A stretch of 64,000 bases of DNA, from NCBI GenBank assembly GCA_964017125.1, contig OZ024916.1, positions 1,723,303 through 1,787,302 of the forward strand. The letters run 5' to 3'. How positions within the stretch are numbered: position 1 is the first letter of the stretch; each line of letters starts with the position of its first letter. A model generated the notes under the pieces. The model saw only the letters and a list, made by a program, of their open reading frames with translations, was not told where the DNA came from and searched no databases. The DNA comes from Flabesymbios commensalis. Lineage: Eukaryota; Annelida; Polychaeta; Terebellida; Flabelligeridae. The translations under genes and the position numbers were made by a program. Positions 32,420 through 44,627 of the stretch are shown one piece after another.

Positions 32420-33132
32420 ACATGTGCGTCATTAGGCCATTTGAAGTGTTTCATTTGTTTGCAACTTTTCAATTTATCTGTAACTAGCTTATACACTTTA
32501 TGATGCTTACTTTGTACAATATAATCAGCAAAATAAAGTAAACAGAGAACATACATGTCATTAATAGCAAATTAAGTACTTTCATTACCTGAAGCATTCA
32601 ATTAAAAAAGGGAAAAAAGTGTAATTGATAAATCTCATGTACAGCCCATAGTAATGACTGTTATGTTTACTAATATTTATTTCTGTGCACCACAAGTTAG
32701 CAAACCTCTATATATAACGCATATTATGACCTGCATTTTGATTAGCTTTGCAGCACGACGTGTACAATTGTAAAATGTTTTACCACTTAAAATTATAATT
32801 GTGCTTGTGATAACATATATATTCTTGTGTGATTTTACAAAACTAGTCATATTGTATATACACGACATATATTACTATGACAAATAAGCCTGTACAGACC
32901 TTTTATTTATGTCAATATATAATATCTATCTAACTGTCTATCTAATTATCGTAAATCAGTGATGTATTGCATGTTACTGGTATATTAGACGACAAACACA
33001 GCCCATAGAGTACTGATGTCGCCGATAGTAGCATTTTCTGTGTGTTTATTAACACGTGTGTCACTAGATTCTGATATGTTTTAAAAGCTGTGATATTGAG
33101 AAAAAATTATTTTAATTTTACATATCCGAGTG
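32420..33132. other. No gene seen
   Basis: AT-rich intronic DNA. Confidence 0.3.
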
Positions 33133-33196
33133 ATTTTCAGTCACTTGAATTTGTGGATCGCGGTAGCGAGACACAACTTCAAGTGACTGAAAATGT
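33133..33196. repeat. Family D hairpin alone
   Basis: ATTTTCAGTCACTTGAATTT and its complement around GCGGTAGC (33160-33167), without the rest of the family. Confidence 0.85.
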
Positions 33197-33436
33197 ACTA
33201 TTCCAGAGCTGCATGTGCTAGCCATGTTAGGGACCAGGCTGGCCCTGCTATCGCCGTGTACACATGCTGTACTCATTATTAATAGACATGGGTGCCGTGT
33301 GCGGCCAGTGTGTGTGCGTGCACCACCTCAATACCTCATCTCACAGCTCAACAACAACCGCTTAAATTGGATAATGACGTCAAGATTGCCAGCATTAAAC
33401 ACACAGAAAATTGTCTTCGCAGTATGTGACAATTCC

Positions 33437-33495
33437 CAAGTTGGCTTAATACTGGGCCACCGCCTGTGACGCTGGCCGAGCATTACACCAAGTTA
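33437..33495. repeat. Family A palindrome, diverged
   Basis: CCAAGTTGGCTTAATACTGG, then GCCACCGCCTGTGACGCTGG, then CATTACACCAAGTT. Confidence 0.78.
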
Positions 33496-34122
33496 TAGGT
33501 TCGACTTATTTAGTGTGGCAGTTATGAAAATAATTATTAATATAGCAGCAGTAGGCCTATATTTATACGCATGTATGGCATACTGTAACATAATATAATG
33601 TATATTACTATCAAATATATACTACGTCGTTTAAAGGAATTATTATTATTATTTCTTGATTAGCAGAACATAAACTGGCACAATCTGAAAGATAAGCTTC
33701 TCTATCTATAGTCTCACCATCGTCAACTGTATTTATTTTGTGCGTAGAGTTTGTGAAATATAAATATATACTTTATAGTTGATTGGGGTTTTAATTTGAT
33801 TAATAACATAATAAAACTTGTTCTCCCAAAGTAAAGTTTCTTATGATTGTTTAATGAAATTGTGGTGCAGCAATTTAAACCCTTGAAAGTGATTTAAAAC
33901 TAAATTAAAAGTATATAAAATTATTAAATTATATACTTTTTTATAATTGGTGTTTCCAGAAAAATCATATTTGTACAATGTCTGACATAAAATAAAAACG
34001 GCACATTAAACAGTTTTTTTATTATTATTATATAGTACACCATACCTAAATTTATTTTTGGCCCAAAAGAAAAAAGATATGCTGCAGTCGGTAGGAAATG
34101 TATGTCATACTGAATACTGGGA
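33496..34122. other. No gene seen
   Basis: AT-rich intronic DNA. The 80-codon minus frame at 33924 runs through the E element and is not a gene. Confidence 0.3.
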
Positions 34123-34353
34123 TTAACCTTTTCACTACCATACATGACGGAAATTTCCGTCGTCATTCGTCAATGAACGTAACCATAAAATGACACAAAT
34201 TTTCGTCAAATATATACTACATTTATGTTTTTTTCGTCATTTGAAGCTGGAAATTGCGTTAGCAATTCCAGCTTCAAATGACGAAAAATAGAACTCCTAC
34301 ACCAGTATATTTGGATCCTGGCATGCACCCCGGCCTGGAAGTCAAAGGGTTAA
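34123..34353 (+). repeat. Family E MITE, full length
   Basis: 231 bp including TTAA at both ends, the same length as the copy at 23601 and about 97% identical to it by eye. Apex GCGTTAGC at 34256-34263. Confidence 0.94.
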
Positions 34354-34934
34354 TATAGCTATATAAGGTGACTAACATAGCTGTAATAAATATACTTATC
34401 TTAATCAGAAAATTGTGAACAGGCCATATTTATGAAAGATATAAAATGCCTTTTTTGTGTAAGATATAAAATACCTTTATTTCTGTTTACCATAACATTT
34501 TTATAAAAAAAACTGACAATAAAAAAATAATACAATTATTATGTATATATGAATCACACCTACGTTTTTTAATTATTATTGATTCGGTGCAACGATCTAG
34601 ATCTAATTCAGAATTGTCAATATGACTTAAATATAGCACAAAATAAAGAGTAGTTTCGTACCCGCTATCACAATCATATTAATAAACAAAGTGGTTGTAA
34701 ATTATATGTACACACAAAATAGTTTACCATGTGGTCCTCGAAAGTATGTATATTTTTGCAGCCGTTTATTACTATTCAAATTCAGAAATTTATTTTTTAT
34801 TGAGAATCATCTTCATGTTTCTAGTCATCTGATGGTATTTCAGTAAAACATGTTGTCGTATATATTAATACATATTTTCACCTCTTCACTAAAGTCAATA
34901 AAGTAAGTTCTAAGTTTAAATTTTAATTTAATTT
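34354..34934. other. No gene seen
   Basis: AT-rich intronic DNA. Confidence 0.3.
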
Positions 34935-35115
34935 TATTAAACTATGTTTTTAGAAATAAAATGAGTGTTTAAACATCAAGATTTACAAATGTTTGATCTA
35001 GAATTAAACAAATATTATTAATTTTCAGTCACTTGAAGTTCTGGGTCGCGGTGAAGCGGGACACAGCTTCAAGTTGGTTAATATTTAAATTATTAATTTA
35101 GCGCTGTAAATCTAA
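34935..35115 (+). repeat. Family D MITE
   Basis: AAACATCAAGATTTACAAAT, then CAGTCACTTGAAGTTCTGGG. The hairpin apex has gained two bases (GCGGTGAAGC). It ends near TTTAGCGCTGTAAATC. Confidence 0.78.
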
Positions 35116-35244
35116 TAAAAGGCACAATTAGCTTGTAAAATGTACTATTTTAAATTCACAATATTAAAATGTTTAATATCGGTTAATAAAATAGAAGAAA
35201 AAAAAATTCTTGTGACAGATGCTTATTTAAATAAATGACTCAAT

Positions 35245-35310
35245 TTGAGAGTGGTTTATTTTTCGTCAATAGAAATATTTATTTGCGGTAGCAATGCCAG
35301 CTTCAAACTA
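35245..35310. repeat. Family E hairpin remnant
   Basis: TTATTTTTCGTCAATAGAAA, then TTGCGGTAGCAATGCCAGCT, then TCAAAC. Confidence 0.5.
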
Positions 35311-35449
35311 TAATTATAAAAGTAGCTGTCAATTGAAATGTAGTACTGGTAAAACTATGAGAGAGATATGAGAGAGAGTGTGAGTGTGTCGTCGGTGAGT
35401 TGAGAGTCGGCGGTGTATCAGTTGTGGTTTGACATTAGAGCGGTGCCTT

Positions 35450-35572
35450 AATAACTCTATGACTGTCTGCGTGTTTCCCGGGATCTAACTCACTGTCTGC
35501 GTGCCCCGTAAATAACTCTATGACTGTCTGCGTGTTTCCCGGTGCCTAACTCACTGTCTGCGTGCTCTATAA
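35450..35572. repeat. 61-bp tandem duplication
   Basis: Two units start at 35450 and 35511: AATAACTCTATGACTGTCTG, then CGTGTTTCCCGG, then CTAACTCACTGTCTGCGTGC. Within each unit ACTGTCTGCGTG occurs twice. Confidence 0.9.
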
Positions 35573-36547
35573 GGTTAAGGAACCACTGTCACTTCCCCAT
35601 TATAAACACTCCCTACACGTCGCCCTTATAGAAAAAACATCCTAACACGTGGCCCTTATGCAACAGCTATTATAACCCCCTCTTTGATGCCTTTATCATA
35701 TTGTATGCCGGACAATTCTCCACTAAAACCATCACCGGTCTCCTCAATAAGATCCACGCCGATGTCGTGACCCGTTTTCTTGTTTGCCGTGTAACAGATA
35801 CGGCGATACGGCGCGGCTTTGTTATCATATTTTATTCAGGGAGCCACAATGCCATCGTTTTCTGCCTCTCTATTCCTGGGCGGATGATCAGCGTACCGAG
35901 AAAACAATTTTGTCAATTTCCTCGCACCTGATTGTCACAGTCACGAAATGCATATATCTGGAAATTATCTATTCAGAGCTTGCTATATCATATATTTACT
36001 CCGCTATTATTGATATATTCAATTTTTGCGTATTGTATTCATTGTAAAATGGGTTATTATTTTATCTATCATGCAAAATAAGAAAAGATTAAATCATGAC
36101 AACAAATCCTCTGCGTTTAACAGAGATAAAATAAACTAAACTAATGCTAGTAACGACAGATAATAGTACTCATAATTTACGCGAATAAAAGTAATTTGCA
36201 AATAATTTCTTTACTACGAAGACATTAATTATATATACAAATTATTTTAAAGCATTTTATATTTTGATTATTTACACCATTTGCTTTTTTATCCTTATGT
36301 ACTTTATAATATAATGATACTGTTCATTTCTTGTTCGTTTCATTTCATAATCTTTATATAATTAAAAAAATATCATACCACCAAATATCCTATATTTACT
36401 TGTTTAATTTTATATAAATCTGCCTGTTCACTGGCCGAACAGTTATTTTTCATTACTGACTTTAAAATATTCAAAGCACACTAATTTTATCCTGTAAAGG
36501 CATATGGACTATAACAAATGGTGTACGAATCATAGAGAACAATTTTA
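35573..36547. other. No gene; complex-sequence block at 35680-35940
   Basis: 35580-35670 has a short repeat (ACACGTCGCCCTTAT / ACACGTGGCCCTTAT). 35680-35940 is more balanced in composition than its surroundings and holds two overlapping open frames without recognisable domains; it is a candidate conserved non-coding block. The rest is AT-rich. Confidence 0.35.
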
Positions 36548-36620
36548 CAAATCAAATCAACTTTATTGCAGGTAATGTGAAATACATCATATTACAACAG
36601 CAAATCAGAAATAATCAAAT
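36548..36620 (-). mobile_element. Retroposon tail fragment
   Basis: AATCAAATCAACTTTATTGC, then AGGTAATGTGAAATACATCA, then TATTACAACA matches 59462-59525 (CAAGTTTACTGCAGACAAATACATCATATTACAACA, allowing for gaps). The A/T-rich pentamer lies on the side expected for the 3' tail of a minus-strand element. Class unknown. Confidence 0.5.
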
Positions 36621-36701
36621 CAGAATTCATCAATTTCACCAATAATTTTTCTGCAACAGAGTAACAGTTTCCACCAAGCGGCCTATGCCCAGCAAACTCA
36701 A

Positions 36702-36769
36702 AAGCCAATGTTATTTTAAGGTTGTGCCAGAGTCTGCGATGCTGGCCCAGCATTAAAACAGTATTGGCT
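36702..36769. repeat. Family A palindrome with outer end
   Basis: AGCCAATGTTATTTTAAGGT pairs with GCATTAAAACAGTATTGGCT; apex GTCTGCGATG. Outer CCCAGCAAACTCAAAA at 36688. Confidence 0.85.
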
Positions 36770-37394
36770 ACTTCTCTGCTGTTACATATCAGGATATTTG
36801 GCGGGTTTTACCGCGGACAGGTGGGTGTATTTCTAAGGACTGGCCGGGATGATTTGGTCGTGAATAACGACACGTGCCGGACACGCCTCAAAGATGACGG
36901 GGAAATTAAACACAATTGTCCAGTCCCCCAAAACTGACCAGTTCAATCTGCCCTGGGCGGTCATTTGGCGCGCTCTCTGGGCAGCGCGGTCAGCGTATGG
37001 CCAAAGGACAGTAACCGTTGTCACTGCCAAAAATAACAGATCCTTATCTTAATAACTTGATATAATCACATTTATTTTCTTTATTTTTTAACAAACAAGT
37101 CATCACATTTGAAACCCATTTGAAACAATAACTAAAAAAAAGAAAATACGGATAGTAGCGATATATTTGTATGCTCTGAAATAACAACGAAAAATATACA
37201 GGAGGGACGGTAGCGATATATTTAATATTTTTTGTAGCCAAATAAGTTAGACTATAATGTTTATGTTCAAATAAATTAATAGCTATACTTCTTGGTCATA
37301 TATCGTAAAAAATACGTATTCTGTTTGCCACTAGAACTCGCGGATTTTAAATACAAAGTGTTCCAAAGGATTTCCAGCTTTATAGCTTTGCAGA
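36770..37394. other. No gene; candidate non-coding block
   Basis: 36790-37030 is GC-richer than the intron average (GGCGCGCTCTCTGGGCAGCG) without a convincing ORF. The remainder is AT-rich. Confidence 0.35.
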
Positions 37395-37560
37395 GCGGTG
37401 TGGTCACCTATGGCCCGCCGGTGACCCGTCTGTACCCCGCCGACTGACCAGCGGCTGACCACCGGCGGCCACCAGCGGCCAGCTGTGGGCCACGGGTGAC
37501 CTGTACCCTACCGGCGACCACCGGCGGCCAGAGGTGACCAGCGCCCAGTTTCCCACACTT
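37395..37560. repeat. GC-rich degenerate tandem
   Basis: Loose repeats of GACCACCGGCGGCCA and GGTGACC in a strongly GC-rich island inside the intron. Confidence 0.55.
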
Positions 37561-37889
37561 TCCCCATAAAGACCCAGCCCGGTATCTATTATGTAGACAG
37601 CACGTCGTATTATGACGGGAGGAGACGCGATTTGTTAAGAAATCTTTTTTACAATCTGGCTTTATATCGGAGAGAATTAAAAGAGCGCTTGATTTGCCGA
37701 CGTCAATTAACCCTCTAGATCCGAACTATTAAATTTAAGTTTTCCATTATTTCCATCATTGATGTTTTAACTTCAAGGGATGGAAATTAACAGTATTTAA
37801 AAATTAAGTATTCCATCACTTTTAGAAACTGGTCAGATGAATTGAAATAAAACCAGAGAAATAATAGCGCCGTCAATGATCTAAATATC
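37561..37889. other. No gene seen
   Basis: Unique-looking intronic DNA. Confidence 0.3.
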
Positions 37890-37985
37890 AACCCTTCAAG
37901 CGTTAAGTTATGTAATTTATTTTTTTGCCAACACTTGCGTCTCGCTATCGCGATCGACAAAGTCAAGTGGTTAACCTGACTCACA
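37890..37985 (-). repeat. Family D MITE, shortened
   Basis: TCAACCCTTCAAGCGTTAAG, then GCGTCTCGCTATCGCGATCG, then AAGTCAAGTGGTTAA; apex GCGATAGC on the minus strand. Confidence 0.65.
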
Positions 37986-39241
37986 TTTATACAATTTAAG
38001 TCAAAATATGCGTCAATTCAGCAAATTTTATACTGATTTTTTCTTCTAATTTTCTTGTTTTAAGGACAAAATAAAAACGTTAAACACGGCGTGATTAGGA
38101 CGTTAAATGTTAAACGCGCGGATGATTCGCGGACATCAAACGTTCGTGTTGGGATTGTGACCTGAGCGGTTAGCCCGCTTACCCCGTGAATAATTGATGA
38201 TCCTAACAGTCGCGGGGTGGCGCGCTAAAAAGCGGCTCCTCAATAGAACCGCCGCCCTTATTATCAAGACACACTATTACGCTTCTATAGAGGGGTCATA
38301 TTAAGCTGAATGGGATTCTTGACGTTAACAAAATCCATTATTTTGTGTCGCTGAAAGAGAAAATCACATTCAGAGCTTAATAAAATTATAAATAATATAT
38401 GACTTCGGCAACGACGGTATAATGAGCTTTAAATTATGTTGCATTTTTTGTATGAAAACAGTTTTATCCCATTGGTTTCCTTGTGTGAAAGTCGCACAAA
38501 TGAAACAGAATTATTAAAAAATATAACCAAGAAATATAGCTATTATTTGAAAATATTGTAGACTGATTAATAATTCCGCGACAAAAATATATTTATTAAT
38601 CGTGTAAATATCAGCAGAAGTTTTATATATATTTTATTTTTTTATTTTAAGGCATAGATATTTGTGATGTTAATAAAAGGAAAATATAAAATAAAGGTTA
38701 TTACTACAAACAAGTTACTAAAAGTAGGCGCTGTTTTTTTCTTAAAAGCCTAAAATATAGCATGATTTCAGTTAATTAAAATAATGCTTCTCCAGCTGAA
38801 ATTTAATAATTTCTCTATAACTTCGAGCTAGATGGGGTCGCTGCAATTTTGCATCAGAGAAATAATAACTAGTATCACTTAAAAATGGTGATTTTTGTAA
38901 ATATATATCGTAGTATATATATGGAGAATTGACTAGACCTATGTCCTGATGTATTTTAGTTATATAAATACGGTCTTTTGTGGTATGTTCCGTGCGGCAC
39001 ATAAACAACTTGTAACTTGGACATAGCTCCATACGCATTTTCAATGCACTGAATGAACTGAATTAAATTGAATTTTGCTGTGTGATATTTTAGAAAATGT
39101 TGAGTTTTTCAATCACAGCCAGAAACCAGAAGAGTAAATTTCCTACATGTTTTTAAATGGAAAGTAAAATAAATAATAAAAAAAAATAGTTTCAACCTAC
39201 TAACTTGTCAAGCTGGAAATGAAATCAACCTTACAATCAGC
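37986..39241. other. No gene; candidate non-coding block at 38090-38290
   Basis: 38090-38290 is CpG-rich (GGGGTGGCGCGCTAAAAAGC) in an AT-rich neighbourhood. The rest is AT-rich with no recognised element. Confidence 0.35.
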
Positions 39242-39353
39242 GCCCGTATTCTCGTACAAGTTACGATATATCTCAGGCTTCGGATTGGTCTAGATGGCCA
39301 TCTCGACCAATCCGAAGCCTACGATATATCGTAACTTGTACGAGAATACGGCC
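39242..39353. repeat. Family H palindrome, near perfect
   Basis: GCCCGTATTCTCGTACAAGT and its complement at the ends; inner GGCTTCGGATTGGTC / GACCAATCCGAAGCC meet at AGATGGCCATCT with almost no loop. Full copy also at 54918; derivatives at 25461 and 60426. Confidence 0.94.
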
Positions 39354-39435
39354 TCAGGTATCTCTGGTTTCAGTCGATTCTGTGTACCACAAGCATGTAT
39401 CCAGGGCAATCATGGTCTGGTAATGAGAGGTTAGG

Positions 39436-39540
39436 GTACTCCGGGGCTCGCTCAGCGTGTACGCTGAGTGTACGCTGAGTGTACCCCCAGGGGTATCATC
39501 AGCGTACACTCGGGTGTACGCTGAGTGAGCCCCGGGGTAC
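39436..39540. repeat. 105-bp hairpin with inner repeats
   Basis: Arms GTACTCCGGGGCTCGCTCAG and CTGAGTGAGCCCCGGGGTAC. The left arm contains GTGTACGCTGA twice in tandem and the right arm has matching GTACACTCGGGTGTACGCTGAG. Confidence 0.88.
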
Positions 39541-39544
39541 GCGC

Positions 39545-41316
39545 TACACTCTGTTATCTACGTTCATTTTATTTTCGAAGTTTTACTATTTTTATTAATT
39601 ATTTATTTTACTTTCAATTTAAAAACATGTAAGAAATTGTACAATATCATTATTGATCATTAAGAAAAATCTACCAACATCTTATGCCTATCAACTATGG
39701 TTGACGGGGACAGGTCGAGACGACCTCTCCTATAGCCTGTTAACCATGTAAATGGATTATAATTATACAATAAAATAGGATATGTGACCCGATCTGGCAA
39801 ATGAGTCGTACGTCGCACCCTGACAAACGATGCTATAGGGCTCATAAAAGCTAAAATGATTTTGATTTAATGTATTTTCAATTTTCACATAGGTTTTTAC
39901 TTTTATATATTAAGTATTAAGTAGTATGTATTAACGCATTTATAACGAGCCACATATCTCATGTGATTCATGGGCGTCGATATATCTTGATATATGATGA
40001 CTTTCGAATCCTAAAATTGTGCGCCAAAGAAGTTGTTAAACATATTGGATTAAAATATATAAATATATATGTTATTTTAGTTTTAGTCTCAATTACACTC
40101 CAATCAGTGATATTTGTTTCTATTTACATTTTACCATGGGAAAGTAACTAATAAGTATAATATATTGTCATAGTGTAAAAATACAGAGGATAAAAATCTC
40201 CGGCATCTATACTTTTAAAGCTTACATAAATGTTAGAACTATACGTTTATTATTTAAAAAAAAGAGTCGAAATGAATAGTTTTTTTATTCCTGTAATATT
40301 AATCCAATTTTGTGCTCTTTTAGAAAAGTGTTGACATTGCCTTTTCGAAATGCAAAGGCCATTTTATCAAAATGACGCAATTTTACACTTCATATTTCTC
40401 TGAGTTGGGGGGAGTCAAAATTTCGGAGCTAACCACGCTACAGAGTTTTTGTGATACACCAGTTTAAAGATAATTTTGTGTAGATTCAGGATGTGTTAAT
40501 ATCTCTAATATTTATCTGTGCGACTTACGACTCATTCTGCAAGATCAGGCATAATATATAAAACCAACTGTTCACCAGTTTTATAGGTTTAGACATACTA
40601 GCAGTCATGTAGATACACCTAAGATAGAGATATATTTTCAACTCTACTCTTATAATATAATATCTATAGAAACACTGATTTACAGCTCTAAAAATACTAC
40701 TTGTTTGAAACAAATCGATATGTTCAACAAAGCTAATTTTGTTTTTGGTTGTTTATGCAGTGAAGAGACCCTTCCACACATAATGACCGCTTGCTTATTT
40801 AGTCATTGTTGCCTTTTTACCTCTCCCGAGCATGCACACTGACTAATCGTTTTTACGGTAGCTAATCGTCAAATCGTGACAATGTATATTGGTCTCTAGC
40901 TTATTAGAAAATTTTAAATATAAAACAACCTGATTCTGTAGGCCTAAGTAAATTATTTACAACAATGTTAAATACTAAATTGTTCTTGTTTTACAAATTA
41001 TTCGCAAGATAAACAGACAAAATAAATAAATTAAACATGTGTACAATAGGCGCATATATAATTAAATAAATCCAATGATGCAAAATTCATTAAATGAAAA
41101 ATAAACGAATGATCAATATATAATTTCGGATCAAATACAAAATTATAAAAAGATGTAGCTTTATTTTATTTGCAATACACATTTAAACCCCCAGAAAGCT
41201 CCCCATGAGTCATTATAAGTGATGCCAATGATACTTTGCAATCATAAGAATATGCAATAATAAATACAAATCAGCTATTTCTAACTAACTCATCAATGTA
41301 TGTAACCAATGACTTC
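39545..41316. other. No gene seen
   Basis: AT-rich intronic DNA with short unconvincing frames. Confidence 0.3.
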
Positions 41317-41394
41317 ATTTATTGCGTAAAGTAATTATTTGTAAGCAGTAAGGATATTTATTGCGTAAAGTAATTATTTGTAAGCAGAAAGGAT
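41317..41394. repeat. 38-bp tandem duplication
   Basis: ATTTATTGCGTAAAGTAATT, then ATTTGTAAGCAG(T/A)AAGGAT occurs twice, at 41317 and 41355, with one difference. Confidence 0.93.
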
Positions 41395-41925
41395 ACAATG
41401 CAGTAGGCACCTATTTATGCACGACTATTATAAATTGAAAAATAATATAATTCCTCCATAATATAGCTTTAAGGGCACAATTTAGCACAGTATTCTACTC
41501 TAAAGGTCATGTTGGGCATGACGGGGGGTCTTATTATAGCGTAGGACCCCCCATGGCGCTGACAAGTGTAACACATGCCTCACATGGTAACATAACCTGC
41601 ATGTTTTATATGTTTTATACAAAACACGTCCGTCAGTTCACAGCTTCATAAATGACCCTCAGGGACCCGAAAAACGGAAAATCTCAATATAAACAACGTC
41701 TGTAAACGAGCAAATATAGTATATGTATATCAAAATTAACTGCACTATTCTAAGATTAAAGCCTTTTTTCAACCTTGTATCTGAAAACATACCAGCTAAA
41801 ATTAATTGTTCATTCGTGATTTAAAGATAACTTTAATTGGTTGGTCAAAGAGGATATGCATAATAAATAGTTTTATGTCCTGTTGAGGGCACGTTTTAGT
41901 GGTCATTACCTAACGTATATAACTG
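41395..41925. other. No gene seen
   Basis: Intronic DNA; a small inverted repeat GGGGGGTC/GACCCCCC lies around 41522-41553. Confidence 0.3.
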
Positions 41926-41979
41926 TGTTGGATTAATGCTGGGCCAACGTACACAGCGGTGGCCCAGCATTAAAACAAC
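41926..41979. repeat. Family A palindrome
   Basis: TGGATTAATGCTGGGCCAAC pairs with GTGGCCCAGCATTAAAACA; apex GTACACAGCGG is off-consensus. Confidence 0.85.
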
Positions 41980-42144
41980 GACCAACCAACATGACCAGTC
42001 GCCAGGGCATCCAGTACTGCATATGGATGTTGTATGCCAATAAAATTTGGCCACCGCGGTTTATTCGTGGGCCGAGAAGTTAGGGTCCTATAATATATGT
42101 GTGTAGGGGGTGGGTAGGTTAGGGGAGGGGGGGGCATAAAACAC

Positions 42145-42205
42145 AACGTTGATAGATTGTTGGGCCAGCGCCGGAGACGCTGGCCCAACAATCAATCAAC
42201 GTTGG
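42145..42205. repeat. Family A palindrome
   Basis: CAACGTTGATAGATTGTTGG and CCAACAATCAATCAACGTTG are near perfect around GGCCAGCGCC-GGA-GACGCTGGCC. Confidence 0.9.
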
Positions 42206-42254
42206 GACAATGTTTCATGCTTGTGGATACCCAAGAAACATCACACTGTTATTA

Positions 42255-42306
42255 CAACGTTTGGCCACCATCTGCGACGCTGGCCCAACAACACATCCAC
42301 GTTTGG
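42255..42306. repeat. Family A palindrome
   Basis: ACAACGTTTGGCCACCATCT, then GCGACGCTGGCCCAACAACA, then CGTTTGG. It lies only 50 bases from the previous copy. Confidence 0.82.
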
Positions 42307-42565
42307 TGGGCTTTCTCGGGTTGCCGCTGGTATTTTAGAGGAGGGGTAGGACTGTGATGTAGTGACCAGTGGTCATTTACACGGGGTAGTTGCCGAGCAA
42401 AGCTGGTCAGTTCTAGATCGCCCTGACTGGTTCCTGCTCGTACCACCAGGTGTCGCAGCTGACCGTGTCATGATGGACTACTCACAGTATAATAGGCCAG
42501 TGAGTATACAAAAGTGCGGGCAACCATTTTCATTTTGTGTTTTTAATGATATCTTGTCATTATGT

Positions 42566-42735
42566 GATTGATCGTGTGAGAAAATACAAACTTTGTTAAT
42601 TTTTCGTGTGATATTGGAAAATACAGCACATGTCCAGCGAATAAGGTGTTTGCCTAAAGGCTCACACCTTATTCATTGGACAGTGCTGCATATTCCCATA
42701 TCGCACTCAAATGAACACTGTTTGCATATCTACAG
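42566..42735. repeat. Family I palindrome
   Basis: Outer TTGATCGTGTGAGAAAATAC; inner arms GTGATATTGGAAAATACAGC, then ATAAGGTGT, return through GCC-TAAA-GGC. It ends AACACTGTTTGCATATC. The copy at 53104 shares both outer flanks, so the mobile unit is about 170 bp. Confidence 0.88.
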
Positions 42736-43504
42736 ACTCCGTTGAGGTAGAGACTGAGTGAGATGCCATATCAGAAAAAATAATATTTAAACAGCAATGT
42801 TGAATTTGGTATGAATATTCAAACCAGTAAGTTCGTTGTTCAAAATCATTCGTATCATGTGTTTAAGTTTACCTCAGAAAATCATGTGAAAACGATGACC
42901 AGTGAAGTTTGCACTGAATGTACGTCCTCATTGTGAGTAGGCGTTTTTGAGTGCCTGAAATTTTTATGGTTGGAAACTGGACAGCATAATAAAACAATCT
43001 ATAATTTTTAACCTAAATAATTTTTTTGTCCAAATTTGATGTACCGCTGTTCAAAGTCATGAGTAATCTATAAACGCAAGCTAAGTGGTTACTTTTCTCA
43101 GAACGTTTTACATTCACCCTTCAAAACCTGAATATATAGAAACATATATTATTCACTTTTCTCAGAACCTTTTACATTTTAAATTTAAAACCTGAATATC
43201 ACGAGAGTGGTGGTCGTTTTCTAAGATCATCTTAAACGTTCCGAGATATTCAAAGTTTTACTATTATATCTATTGTTGATAAATTGTTTGGGTTAACTTT
43301 TAGGTTAACGAAAAGTTATTGTTCAAACATGTTGAAATTGAAAACTAAATGAATGAATAAACAAAAGAATAGTAGTGGGGAATTAATGTACTCCAAAATA
43401 CTAGATAAGTGGGAAATAGCCGTGGAAAATACATGGAAAATTATTTTATGTCGTAAAATAATTATTAGAAAAACCTGAGTATTTGATTCATGTGATCCAT
43501 ATAG
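42736..43504. other. No gene seen
   Basis: AT-rich with a short direct repeat (TTCACTTTTCTCAGAACGTTT-like, at about 43090 and 43151). Confidence 0.35.
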
Positions 43505-43760
43505 TTAACCCTTTAAGCCCTCACGATGCAATAAAGCATCATTTTACATCCCTGAAAACAGATATAATTTTTCTACAACAAACACTTTTAAAATGAATAT
43601 TTCCATGAAACCGGTTTACCAATACGTGGTAATTCTCTTTAATTTTTAAACCACATCAAAGCATCTTCGTCCACTACAAGTCAAAAATTGCGACAGCAAT
43701 TCGCGGCTTGTAGTGGATGAAGATGACAATGGTAAGTAAACTCAGGCTTGAAAGGGTTAA
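43505..43760 (+). repeat. Family F MITE, full length
   Basis: TTAA at 43505-43508 and 43757-43760. Ends CCCTTTAAGCCC and GGCTTGAAAGGG; hairpin apex GCGACAGC (43690-43697). Confidence 0.93.
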
Positions 43761-44627
43761 TTGTCGAAATAAAAAAATATACAAATAACGCATTTTCATT
43801 TTATTTTGTTTAATTGAATAAAATAACAATAGCAAATAGCAAATGCTAGCTATCTTCATTATGATAATGCATGTTGTTTATATAAAATCATTTTTTCAAT
43901 GATAATTACATAAAAAAAGGTTACAAATTCTTTATTTTAAAGGCTCCACTTCTTTTGTAACGAACTTATCCAAATTCAGAAATGACAAAAAAAAAAGACA
44001 AAAAAATCATTAAAAATAAATTTAGTTTCGTTGAATAAATATCTTCGTGTGATAATGCATGTTCACTATATAAAATCATATTTGTTGTTTAATTTGTTAC
44101 ATTTTTACAATGATAAGTACAATATCATATACAAGAGGGTAGAAACCGTACCGTATCTTTTTTGTCATTTCCATGACATTGATTTGAGTAAAGATATATT
44201 TTAACGGCTTAAAATCGCCATTTATTAGCTTTCTATATTCACTCTAGTATCTCGCTGTTTAAAAAATACTCACTAAGGCAGATTTAAGCTGTGTCGAAAA
44301 TGGCCTATATCTGAGGTTTAAGCCGCTGGAAAATGATCTTTATTCAAACCAAATTATTGAATTTTAGCAAGAATTGAAAAGACTATTATTATGAACGAAG
44401 TGAAAAGACTTCAAATAAAATACTGATGCTTTTATCAAAGTGAAAAAAGGTGATTTTACCGAACTATTAATTATTACACGTTGAAACATAATACATGTAC
44501 TATTTATTGATTCAATTAATAAAACAAATATAGAAAATGTGTAGTTTCTAGCATTATTTTTTGGCAATCTTTGATATCGTTTATGAGGGAATATTATTGT
44601 GAAATGTGTTCTTGAAAATAATATTAC
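43761..44627. other. No gene seen
   Basis: AT-rich end of the intron. Confidence 0.3.
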
